From contig JAJRUE010000099.1 of NCBI GenBank assembly GCA_024277955.1, forward strand, positions 1-22,298: a stretch of 22,298 nucleotides of DNA, given 5' to 3'. Shown piece by piece: positions 7,843 to 14,481 of this stretch; within the stretch, counting starts at the first letter, position 1; every line of letters begins with the position of its first letter. Under the pieces are notes generated by a model. That model did not search any database. It was not told the DNA's origin and saw only the letters and a program-made list of their open reading frames with translations. Source of the DNA: Alphaproteobacteria bacterium. GTDB lineage: Bacteria > Pseudomonadota > Alphaproteobacteria > Rhodobacterales > Rhodobacteraceae. Position numbers and translations under genes: made by a program.

Positions 7843-8655
7843 TCAGGCCGGAGAGGGTTGCAGCCGGCCGCCCTCGCGCACCATCTCGACGCGCGTCGCC
7901 TTGCCGGTGCGGTCGTCTGTTTCCACGAAAAGCCCGGCCAAGGTGGCGTCGCCGGTGGCGGGCACGAACCGTCCCTTGCCCATGCCGGTCACGAAACGGC
8001 GCAGCGGTTCGTCCTTTTCCATGCCGATGACCGAGTTGTAGTCGCCGCACATGCCCGCGTCACTCTGGTAGGCGGTGCCGCGCGGCAGGATCATCGCATC
8101 CGCCGTCGGCACATGGGTGTGGGTGCCCACGACCACGCTGGCGCGCCCGTCGCAGAAATGGCCCATGCCCATCTTTTCCGAGGTCGCTTCGCAATGCACA
8201 TCCACCAGGCTGGCATTCACGAGCCCGCCCATCGGATGCGCCCGCAGGGTGGCGTCGATCGCCGAAAACGGATCGTCGAAGGGGCGTTTCATGAACACCT
8301 GTCCCAGCACCTGGGCGATCAGGATCTTGCGCCCGCCCGGCACGTCGTAGATGCGCGCGCCCTTGCCCGGCGCCGCCTTGGCATAGTTCAGCGGGCGCAG
8401 GATGCGCGGTTCGGTTTCGATGAACTGTATCATGTCCTTCTGGTCGAAGGCATGATCGCCCAGCGTCAGGCAATCCGCCCCCGCATCAAGTAGAATGCGC
8501 GCGTGCGCCGCGGTCAGGCCGGCGCCGTTGCTGGCGTTTTCACCATTGACCACCACGAAATCGGCGCGCAGCCGGTCGCGCAAGGGGGCGAGGCGTTCGG
8601 TGATGGCGCGCCGGCCGGCGCGGCCGACGACGTCTCCGAGGAACAGGATTTTCAT
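7843..8655 (-). CDS. ymdB: YmdB/TIGR00282-family metallophosphoesterase
   Basis: A 270-residue calcineurin-like phosphoesterase whose characterised relatives hydrolyse cyclic nucleotide phosphodiesters. Metal-site motifs are FLGDVVGRAGRR (Asp8) at the N-terminus, NGENASNG (E39, N40), LGDHAFDQKD near 65-74, VDVHCEAT (H154), and VGTHTHVPTADA (H179, H181). The third motif reads GDH where the general phosphoesterase pattern and Bacillus YmdB have GNH, so Asp67 replaces a metal-ligand Asn. All other ligands are present and length is normal, so I expect a folded, probably active enzyme. ATG 8655 has no clear Shine-Dalgarno. It sits between the two SLC13 permease genes on the same strand. The cyclo-ligase gene close by on the other strand resembles a grouping I recall from related genomes, which I could not check here. 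Confidence 0.9.
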   Translation of the reverse strand: MKILFLGDVVGRAGRRAITERLAPLRDRLRADFVVVNGENASNGAGLTAAHARILLDAGADCLTLGDHAFDQKDMIQFIETEPRILRPLNYAKAAPGKGARIYDVPGGRKILIAQVLGQVFMKRPFDDPFSAIDATLRAHPMGGLVNASLVDVHCEATSEKMGMGHFCDGRASVVVGTHTHVPTADAMILPRGTAYQSDAGMCGDYNSVIGMEKDEPLRRFVTGMGKGRFVPATGDATLAGLFVETDDRTGKATRVEMVREGGRLQPSPA

Positions 8656-8711
8656 GGGGTATGGGCCTAATCCCGCCGGCGCTTCGTTGCAAGCAGGTGT
8701 TTCAAGACGGT

Positions 8712-8735
8712 GGCGCCTGCGGCGCCCGGTTTTTT
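8712..8735 (+). terminator. Terminator-like hairpin with T-run, plus strand
   Basis: GGCGCC-TGC-GGCGCC (8712-8726) is a 6-bp stem with a 3-nt loop, followed by CGG and six T residues (8730-8735). The T-run is on the plus strand although both flanking genes are on the minus strand, so it would stop antisense transcription leaving ymdB rather than end a known gene. It may instead be part of the composite repeat region. Confidence 0.3.
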
Positions 8736-8773
8736 GGTTTTGCGCCCGCTAGCGCGGTCGCGGTGCCTCCGGC

Positions 8774-8877
8774 GGGGATATTTTCGGACAGAAGAAGTGG
8801 ATGGGCTCTTCTTCTGTCCCGCAAAATATCCTCGGGGGTGAATGGGCCGCAAGGCCCAGAGGGGGCAGACAGCCCCC
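8774..8877 (+). repeat. Head-to-head intergenic repeats: long inverted repeat plus two hairpins
   Basis: One repeat copy reads leftward (8774-8797) and another rightward (from 8808). They form a long imperfect palindrome: 12 perfect pairs (GGACAGAAGAAG with CTTCTTCTGTCC, 10-nt loop 8798-8807), a small bulge, then 9 more pairs (GGATATTTT with AAAATATCC). The rightward copy continues into hairpin 1, TGGGCC-GCAA-GGCCCA (8843-8858, GNRA-type loop), and hairpin 2, GGGGGC-AGACA-GCCCCC (8861-8877). The same two-hairpin layout recurs at 12738-12776 with altered stems that still pair. The region lies between two minus-strand genes and may form the 3' end of the upstream permease mRNA. Confidence 0.8.
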
Positions 8878-8892
8878 TTGGCTGCCGTTTGG

Positions 8893-10674
8893 CTACAAGG
8901 GCCAGAACACCAGGATCGCCGGGATCGACACCGCGACGACGAGGATTTCCAGCGGCAGGCCCATGCGCCAGTAGTCGCCGAAGGAATAGCCGCCGGGGCC
9001 GAGGATCAGGGTGTTGTTCTTGTGCCCGATCGGCGTGAGGAAGGCGCAGGACGCCGCCACCGCCACCGCCATCAGGAAGGGGTCGGGGTTGACCCCCAGG
9101 GATTGCGCCATCTGGATGCCGATCGGGGCGGCGACGATGGTGGTGGCGGTGTTGTTCAACACGTCCGAAAGCGTCATGGTGACTACCATCAGCACCGTCA
9201 GGATCGCCCATGCCGGCATGCCCCGGGTCAGGGTCACAAGCGCGTCCGAGATCAGCGCCGTGCCGCCCGAGGTTTCCAGCGCCGCCCCCAGCGGGATCAT
9301 CGAGCCCAGCAGCACCACCACCGGCCAGGACACGTGGTCGTAGATGTCCGCGATCGGCAGGATGCGTGTCAGCACATAGCCCACCACCACCAGCCCCAGC
9401 GCCACCGGCAGGTAGATCAGCCCCAGTGATGCGGCCGCGACGGCGGTGCCGAACATGCCGATGGCCAGCCAGACCTTGCTCTGGTCGGTGACCAACAGGC
9501 CGCGCTCGGCCAGCGGCAGGACACCCAGCCATTCGACCACATCCGCGGTCTGTTCCGCCGGGGTCAGAAGCAGCAGGATATCACCGGTGCGAATCCGCGT
9601 CTTGCGGATCTGCTGGGTGATGCGCCTGCCGCCGCGCGAGATGCCCATCAGCACCGTGCGTTGCCGCCAGCCAAGCCCGATGGCCTGGGCGCTCTTGCCG
9701 CGGATGCGGGCGTCTTCGGGGACAACGACTTCGATCAGTTGCAGCCCTTCGCCGGCGGCCTGCAGCGCTTCTTGCCGCTTGCTGTCGGCGAAATCCAGCG
9801 CCAGCGCCGCGCGAAACTCGTCCAGCGCGTCGGGGCGCGCTTCCAGCACCAGCGCATCGCCCGCCTGCAGCGCCACGTTGCGCGCCGTGCCGTAGCGCCG
9901 CTTGCCGTCGCGCACCAGCCCGAGGATCGCCACGTCGTTCTTTTCGGCGGTCTCGTCCAGGTCGCGCAGCCGCTGGCCGATCAGCTTTGAGCCCTCGGGC
10001 ACCGTCAGTTCGGCGATATACTGGGCGATCTCGGCCATCGGGTCGGCGCCGTCGCCGGTGCGGTCGCGCTGCGGGATCAGCCGCCAGCCGATCAGCGCCA
10101 CGAACAGCAGCCCGGCGATGGCCGCGACCCCGCCGACCGGCGCAAAGTCGAACATCCTGAACGGTTCGCCCAGGCTGTCTTCGCGGATGGCGGCGATGAT
10201 GATATTCGGCGGCGTGCCGATCAGCGTGACCATCCCGCCCAGGATCGTGGCAAACGACAGTGGCATCAGTGACAGCCCCGGCGGCCGCCCCGCCTTGCGC
10301 GCGGTCTGGATATCCACCGGCATCAGCAGCGCCAGCGCCGCGACGTTGTTCATGAAGCCCGACAGAATGCCGCCGATCGCCCCCATCAGCGCGATATGCG
10401 CCCCCAGCGAACGCGACGCATCCACCAGCGTGCGGGTGATCAGAAACACCGCGCCCGACCGCACCAGCCCCGCCGAGACCACCAGCACCAGCGCCACCAC
10501 CAGCGTCGCCGGGTGGCCGAACCCGTAAAAGGCGTTCTTGGTGGGGATCACACCCAGCACCACGCCCGCCATCAGCGCGCTGAAGGCCACCAGATCATAG
10601 CGGAACCGCCCCCAGAGCAGCAGCGCGAATACCGCGGCAAAGAGGGAAAACAGGGTGATCTGGTCGCTGGTCAT
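8893..10674 (-). CDS. Second SLC13/DASS-family permease with RCK_C domains
   Basis: A 593-residue inner-membrane protein with the same architecture as the permease at 5991-7772. The first membrane half carries FMNNVAALALLMPV near 107-120 and TLIGTPPNIII near 150-160. Two RCK_C-like domains lie at about 221-295 and 313-385 (LIGQRLRDL...LQAGDALVLE; IRGKSAQAIGL...IRTGDILLLL). The second membrane half contains VLNNTATTIVAAP near 505-517 and LTPIGHKNNTLILGPGGY near 546-563, ending in WPL. Motifs fall at the same residue numbers in both proteins, yet the substrate-loop residues differ (TPPN versus TSTN; HKNN versus YQTN), suggesting different substrates or coupling ions. The start lies 53 bases after the LysE-type exporter stop, so the two may be co-transcribed. 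The 3' end is followed by the repeat cluster. Confidence 0.88.
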   Translation of the reverse strand: MTSDQITLFSLFAAVFALLLWGRFRYDLVAFSALMAGVVLGVIPTKNAFYGFGHPATLVVALVLVVSAGLVRSGAVFLITRTLVDASRSLGAHIALMGAIGGILSGFMNNVAALALLMPVDIQTARKAGRPPGLSLMPLSFATILGGMVTLIGTPPNIIIAAIREDSLGEPFRMFDFAPVGGVAAIAGLLFVALIGWRLIPQRDRTGDGADPMAEIAQYIAELTVPEGSKLIGQRLRDLDETAEKNDVAILGLVRDGKRRYGTARNVALQAGDALVLEARPDALDEFRAALALDFADSKRQEALQAAGEGLQLIEVVVPEDARIRGKSAQAIGLGWRQRTVLMGISRGGRRITQQIRKTRIRTGDILLLLTPAEQTADVVEWLGVLPLAERGLLVTDQSKVWLAIGMFGTAVAAASLGLIYLPVALGLVVVGYVLTRILPIADIYDHVSWPVVVLLGSMIPLGAALETSGGTALISDALVTLTRGMPAWAILTVLMVVTMTLSDVLNNTATTIVAAPIGIQMAQSLGVNPDPFLMAVAVAASCAFLTPIGHKNNTLILGPGGYSFGDYWRMGLPLEILVVAVSIPAILVFWPL

Positions 10675-10710
10675 GGCCGAAACCTATCTTGCGACGGCGC
10701 AAAGGTCACG

Positions 10711-10724
10711 CCGCGAAATCGCGG
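10711..10724 (-). terminator. Possible weak hairpin after the LysE-family gene
   Basis: CCGCGA-AA-TCGCGG is a perfect 6-bp inverted repeat 3 bases beyond the exporter's stop codon. In the minus-strand RNA it is followed only by a short CUUU, so it is at best a weak or Rho-assisted terminator. Its position just before the next permease gene could allow partial read-through. Confidence 0.25.
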
Positions 10725-10727
10725 GCG

Positions 10728-11318
10728 TCAGGCCAGGATCACCGGCAGGATCGCTGCGACCAGCAGCACCGCCATGCTCAGGTTGAACAGGCGCAACCGG
10801 CGTGGGTTGTGCAAAAGGCGGGCGATGGCGGTTCCGCCAAGTGTCCAGAGCGAAACCGACGAAAAATTGACCGCCGCGAACACCAGCGCCACCTGCACCA
10901 CCGCCTCGGGGGTGCTGGCCGGGGCAAAGGCGCCCAACGCCCCCAGCCCCATCGCCCAGGCCTTGGGGTTGATCCACTGGAACGCCGCCGCCTGAAAAAA
11001 CCCGAACGAGGTCGCGCGTCCGGCTTGGCCCGGCGCGCCGCTGCGGGCGATCTGCCATGCCAGCCAAAGGATGTAGAACAGCGCCAGAATGCGGAATACC
11101 CCAACCAGAGTTGGCGAAAACCGCACCAGTTCGGCCAGCCCGAAGCCAAGTATCAGGATCATCACCACATGGCCGATCCCGATGCCCAGCATGTGCCTCA
11201 GGCTGCGCCGGTAGCCAAAATTGGCGCCCGAGGCGAGCAGCATCAGGTTGTTCGGCCCCGGCGTGACCGAAGTGACCAGGGCGAACAGGGCCAGCGATGG
11301 GAGAAACTGTGAATCCAT
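10728..11318 (-). CDS. LysE/RhtB-family amino acid exporter
   Basis: A 196-residue membrane protein with about six hydrophobic segments. The family signature TPGPNN is at 19-24 in the first membrane segment, and the second conserved stretch FQWINPKAWAMGLGA is at 113-127. RhtB/LysE proteins export amino acids such as lysine, homoserine or threonine; the exact substrate cannot be read here. ATG 11318 gives the standard N-terminus MDSQFLPSLALFALVTSVTPG. The frame stays open further upstream, but that part overlaps the divergent regulator and lacks family character. No good Shine-Dalgarno precedes this ATG, so a near-leaderless message is possible. The divergent Lrp/AsnC-type neighbour and the palindrome between them suggest amino-acid-responsive control. 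Confidence 0.9.
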   Translation of the reverse strand: MDSQFLPSLALFALVTSVTPGPNNLMLLASGANFGYRRSLRHMLGIGIGHVVMILILGFGLAELVRFSPTLVGVFRILALFYILWLAWQIARSGAPGQAGRATSFGFFQAAAFQWINPKAWAMGLGALGAFAPASTPEAVVQVALVFAAVNFSSVSLWTLGGTAIARLLHNPRRLRLFNLSMAVLLVAAILPVILA

Positions 11319-11329
11319 GACCAATAGTA

Positions 11330-11367
11330 TTGCGCCAATGTGGCGCAAAAATCGATGTTCTTTGCGC
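11330..11367. promoter_or_regulatory. Lrp/AsnC-type operator between the exporter and regulator genes
   Basis: TTGCGCCA-ATG-TGGCGCAA (11330-11348) is a perfect 19-bp palindrome with 8-bp arms. A further TTTGCGC (11361-11367) is complementary to GCGCAAA (11343-11349), giving a second overlapping dyad. Three related half-sites therefore fall within 38 bases of the 73-base divergent gap. This fits repeated binding by an Lrp-family multimer that represses itself and controls the exporter. The palindrome is seen directly; the binding is inferred. Confidence 0.65.
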
Positions 11368-11391
11368 ATATTCACGGTTATATGGCAATGA

Positions 11392-11844
11392 ATGGCTGAT
11401 ACCGACCATATCGACCAACATATATTGCGTGAACTTGCCCGCGATGCGCGCCAGCCAAACACGGCACTGGCGCGAACGGTGGGGCTGTCGCCGTCGGCCT
11501 GTCTGCGCCGGGTGCAGGACATGGAACGCGCGGGGCTGATCCGCGGCTACCGGGTGGTGCTGGATCCGCAGCAACTGGGGCGCGGGTTCATCGCCTTTGT
11601 CGCGGTTGGCCTGTCCGAACACTCCAAGGCGGCGCAGTCGGCCTTCGAGAGGGCGGTGACGGCCATGGCCGAGGTGGTCGAATGCCACAATATCACCGGC
11701 ACGTTCGAATATCTTTTGCGGGTCGAGGTGGCGGATCTTTCGGCCTACAAGCGATTTCATACCGACCGGCTGGGGACGCTGGCCCATGTCAGTCGCATCC
11801 ACACCCATGTGGTCCTGGGCTCGCCGAAAGACGCGCGCGGCTGA
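11392..11844 (+). CDS. Lrp/AsnC-family transcriptional regulator
   Basis: A 150-residue protein of standard Lrp length. The N-terminal helix-turn-helix spans about 5-60 (IDQHILRELARDARQ, then LARTVGLSPSACLRRVQDME), followed by the linker LIRGYRVVLDPQQLG and a C-terminal RAM/AsnC effector domain (about 63-140) with VVECHNITGTFEYLLRVEV. The conserved G-x-Y/F-E-Y-L motif that contacts the amino-acid ligand is intact. It is divergent from the LysE-family exporter with a palindromic operator between, so the simplest reading is a local sensor of the exported amino acid. ATG 11392 is preceded by weak ribosome-binding signals; an out-of-frame ATG 4 bases earlier opens only a three-codon frame. Confidence 0.93.
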   Translation: MADTDHIDQHILRELARDARQPNTALARTVGLSPSACLRRVQDMERAGLIRGYRVVLDPQQLGRGFIAFVAVGLSEHSKAAQSAFERAVTAMAEVVECHNITGTFEYLLRVEVADLSAYKRFHTDRLGTLAHVSRIHTHVVLGSPKDARG

Positions 11845-11928
11845 CGGGTCGCGGCCCGGACGCTCTTGCGAATGGCCCTGAGCAGGGGCATATAGACCGC
11901 GACTCAGATTGAACTCGGGGAAATCCAG

Positions 11929-12669
11929 ATGGCAGGCCACTCCAAATGGGCGAACATTCAGCACCGCAAGGGGCGCCAGGACGCCGCGCGGTCGAAACTG
12001 TTTTCCAAGCTGGCCAAGGAAATCACCGTGGCTGCCAAGATGGGCGATCCCGATCCCGAAAAGAACCCGCGCCTGCGGCTGGCGGTCAAGGAAGCCAAGT
12101 CGAACTCGGTCCCCAAGGACGTGATCGAACGCGCCATCAAGAAGGCGACCGGCGGGGATGCCGAAAACTACGACGAGATCCGCTACGAAGGCTACGGCCC
12201 CGGCGGCGTCGCCATCATCGTCGAAGCGATGACCGACAACCGCAACCGCACCGCCTCCTCGGTGCGTTCGATCTTCACCAAGCACGGCGGCAACCTGGCC
12301 GAAACCGGGGCGGTCAGCTTCATGTTCGACCGGATGGGCGAAATCACCTACCCGCTGTCGATCGGCGACTATGAAACCGTGCTCGAAGCCGCGATCGAAG
12401 CCGGCGCCGACGATGTCGAGGCCACCGACGACGGCTACATCATCTTGACCGACGCCACCGACCTGGCCGCGGTTTCCACCTACCTGGATGAAAACCTCGG
12501 CCCCTCGGACAGCGCTAAGCTGGTCTGGCGGCCCAACATCTCGACCGAACTCGACCTGGAAGGCTTCCAGAAACTCGCCCGCCTGATCGAGGCGCTCGAA
12601 GACGACGACGACGTGCAGAACGTCACCGCCAACTTCGAGGTCTCGGACGAGGTGCTGGCCCAGCTCTGA
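11929..12669 (+). CDS. yebC: YebC/PmpR/TACO1-family protein
   Basis: A 246-residue cytoplasmic protein of normal length with the family N-terminus MAGHSKWANIQHRKGRQDA, then KLFSKLAKEITVAAKMG, the central YEGYGPGGVAIIVEAMTDN, and AETGAVSFMFDRMG. Members were long annotated as DNA-binding regulators; mitochondrial TACO1 and more recent bacterial work point to a role in translation. GGGGA lies 8 nt before the ATG. In many proteobacteria yebC precedes ruvC; here it is followed by a structured repeat and a DMT permease, so the ruv linkage is absent downstream. Confidence 0.97.
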   Translation: MAGHSKWANIQHRKGRQDAARSKLFSKLAKEITVAAKMGDPDPEKNPRLRLAVKEAKSNSVPKDVIERAIKKATGGDAENYDEIRYEGYGPGGVAIIVEAMTDNRNRTASSVRSIFTKHGGNLAETGAVSFMFDRMGEITYPLSIGDYETVLEAAIEAGADDVEATDDGYIILTDATDLAAVSTYLDENLGPSDSAKLVWRPNISTELDLEGFQKLARLIEALEDDDDVQNVTANFEVSDEVLAQL

Positions 12670-12703
12670 CCCCGCCCGCCTGATCCCGCCTGATCCGCCC
12701 CCC

Positions 12704-12776
12704 CTTCTTCTTTTCGAAAAATATCCTCGGGGGTGAATTCGGGCCGCAAGGCCCGAAGAGGGGGCAGACGGCCCCC
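12704..12776 (+). repeat. Structured intergenic repeat, two tandem hairpins, after yebC
   Basis: CTTCTTCTTTTCGAAAAATA and TCCTCGGGGGTGAA lead into hairpin 1, TTCGGGCC-GCAA-GGCCCGAA (12738-12757, 8 bp, GNRA-type loop), and hairpin 2, GGGGGC-AGACG-GCCCCC (12760-12776). Order, spacing and loops match the copy at 8808-8877. The outer pair of the shared hairpin-1 core changes from T-A to C-G, and this copy has two more pairs. It lies 34 bases after the yebC stop in the same direction, so it may act as a 3' UTR structure or transcription end. No T-run follows. Confidence 0.8.
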
Positions 12777-12824
12777 TGCCGGCAGCCCTTGCAACCGGGC
12801 GCGGTTTGGTCTTGGGTGGCGGCG

Positions 12825-13727
12825 ATGAAACAGACCCCCGAACACCCCCTTGCCGGGATCCTCTACATGCTCCTGACGGGGCTTTTCTTTGTCGGGGTGA
12901 TCGCCATCGTCAAGCACCTTGGCGGCGGTCTGCCGGCCGCCGAATCCGCATTCCTGCGCTTCGTGTTCGGGCTGGTCTTTCTGCTGCCGCTGTTCGGCCA
13001 GCTGCGCCGGGCGCGGCCGACGCGCACCGACATGGCGCTGTTTGCCCTGCGCGGGGTTGCGCACACGCTTGCGGTGATCCTGTGGTTCTTCGCCATGAGC
13101 CGGATCGCCATGGCCGAGGTGACGGCGATGAACTACATGTCGCCGGTCTATGTGACCATCGGGGCGGCGCTGTTTCTGGGCGAAAGGCTGGCGGCGCGCC
13201 GGATCATGGCGGTGGTGGCGGCGCTGGTCGGCGCGCTGGTGATCCTGCGCCCGGGGTTTCGCGAATTGTCCAGCGGCCATATCGCCATGCTGTTCGCCGC
13301 GGCGCTGTTCGGCGTATCCTACCTGGTGACCAAGCTCTTGACCGGGCGCAACAGCCCGGCGGTGATCGTGGCGATCATGGCGCTGAGCGTGACCATCGGG
13401 CTGACCCCGTTTGCGATCGCGGTCTGGGTGCCGCCGACGCTGGCGCAGCTGGGCTGGATCGCGCTGGTGGCCGCCTTTGCCACCGCCGGCCATTTCACCA
13501 TGACGCTCGCCTTTCAGATGGCGCCGATCACCGTGACCCAGCCGGTGACCTTCCTGCAACTGGTCTGGTCGGTCCTGCTGGGCGCGCTGTTTTTCGGCGA
13601 GCCGGTGGATGGCTGGGTGGTGCTGGGCGGCACCATCATCATGGGCGCGGTCAGCTTCATCACCTGGCGCGAAGCGATGCTCAAGCGGCGCGCCTTCACC
13701 CCGCCCTCGGCGCCTCCGCACGGGTAG
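12825..13727 (+). CDS. DMT-superfamily permease (EamA family)
   Basis: A 300-residue inner-membrane protein with ten predicted hydrophobic helices in two EamA repeats (about 10-140 and 155-285). Typical segments are ESAFLRFVFGLVFLLPL near 45-61, AMAEVTAMNYMSPVYVTIGA near 98-117, LFLGERL near 119-125, and in the second repeat FLQLVWSVLLGALFFGEPVD near 244-263. The FxGE pattern at the end of helices 4 and 9 marks the drug/metabolite transporter superfamily; substrates vary from amino acids to S-adenosylmethionine and cannot be assigned. ATG 12825 has only a weak GGTGGC ahead; an upstream TTG at 12789 would add 12 residues and begins within the sequence next to the repeat, so I prefer the ATG. 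A 37-bp hairpin element follows 3 bases after the stop. Confidence 0.9.
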   Translation: MKQTPEHPLAGILYMLLTGLFFVGVIAIVKHLGGGLPAAESAFLRFVFGLVFLLPLFGQLRRARPTRTDMALFALRGVAHTLAVILWFFAMSRIAMAEVTAMNYMSPVYVTIGAALFLGERLAARRIMAVVAALVGALVILRPGFRELSSGHIAMLFAAALFGVSYLVTKLLTGRNSPAVIVAIMALSVTIGLTPFAIAVWVPPTLAQLGWIALVAAFATAGHFTMTLAFQMAPITVTQPVTFLQLVWSVLLGALFFGEPVDGWVVLGGTIIMGAVSFITWREAMLKRRAFTPPSAPPHG

Positions 13728-13730
13728 CGC

Positions 13731-13767
13731 TTGCCAAGCGGAGCGGGCTCGCGCCCGCAAGAGATTG
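13731..13767 (+). repeat. 37-bp hairpin element, copy 1
   Basis: Flanks TTGCCAAGCGGA and AAGAGATTG enclose the stem GCGGGC-TCGC-GCCCGC. The copy at 17836-17872 has the same flanks and length but stem GCGCCC-TGGC-GGGCGC, so two base pairs flip from G-C to C-G on both sides. This copy starts 3 bases after the DMT permease stop and reads in the same direction. The paired changes imply the hairpin itself is maintained. Confidence 0.8.
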
Positions 13768-13836
13768 TCGATTGGCGCCAGGCCCCGCCGACGTGCATAC
13801 TGCAGCAAACCTCTGTTCTGCCGGAAAGCATATTTC

Positions 13837-14469
13837 ATGAAACCCCTTGCCCTGTTGCTTGCGCTGCTGTCCGTCCTGTCCCTGCCGTTACAGGCGCAGG
13901 AAGATGCTGTCTTTCCCGCCTATCACCGGGTTGTCGGGGTGCGGGCGGATGATGTGCTGAACCTGCGCGCCGGACCGGGGACAAGCCATTCGGTTGTGGC
14001 TGTGTTGGCCCCCGATGCGGCGCCGGTCGTGGTGGTCAGCCGCAGCGACGACGGCCGCTGGGGGCTGGTGCGCATCCAGGGCGATGGCGCTTACACCGCG
14101 GGCTGGGCGTCGCTGCGCTATCTCGAACGCCTGCTCGGCCAGGACAGTTCGCGCCTGCCGCCGGCGCTGTCCTGTTCGGGGACCGAGCCGTTCTGGAGTC
14201 TCGAACTTGGCCCGCGGGATGCGCGGTATTCGGACCTTCTGAACGATGGCGTGCGGCTTGAACGGGCCTGGGACAGGCTGGCGCTGAACATGCGGCCCCG
14301 GCAATACGGGCTGGCGCTGAACGGCGAGGGCGCGCAGATCCGCGCGGTGATCACCCGCGGTCTGTGTTCGGACGGGATGAGCGACCGCGTTTACGGGTTT
14401 TCCGCATCCGTGATCCGCGACGGCGCGCTGGGGCAGGGGATCGTTACCGGCTGCTGCGCGCTGCCGTGA
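13837..14469 (+). CDS. Secreted SH3-domain plus COG3650-type protein
   Basis: A 210-residue exported protein of unknown function. Residues 1-20 form a signal peptide (hydrophobic, ending LPLQAQ). A bacterial SH3 domain follows at about 30-95, with the usual VLNLRAGPGTSHSVVAVL start. The C-terminal domain contains CSGTEPFWSLEL (113-124), GLCSDGMSDRVYGFSA (175-190) and a final GCC; this Cys/GTEPFW plus CSDGMSDR pattern is that of the uncharacterised COG3650 group. The four Cys (113, 177, 206, 207) could form disulfides in the periplasm. The frame is open for 228 bases upstream, but ATG 13837 with GGAAAG before it and an immediate signal peptide is clearly the start. It converges on choV with 12 bases between the stops. 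Confidence 0.85.
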   Translation: MKPLALLLALLSVLSLPLQAQEDAVFPAYHRVVGVRADDVLNLRAGPGTSHSVVAVLAPDAAPVVVVSRSDDGRWGLVRIQGDGAYTAGWASLRYLERLLGQDSSRLPPALSCSGTEPFWSLELGPRDARYSDLLNDGVRLERAWDRLALNMRPRQYGLALNGEGAQIRAVITRGLCSDGMSDRVYGFSASVIRDGALGQGIVTGCCALP

Positions 14470-14481
14470 TCCCGCCTGCGG

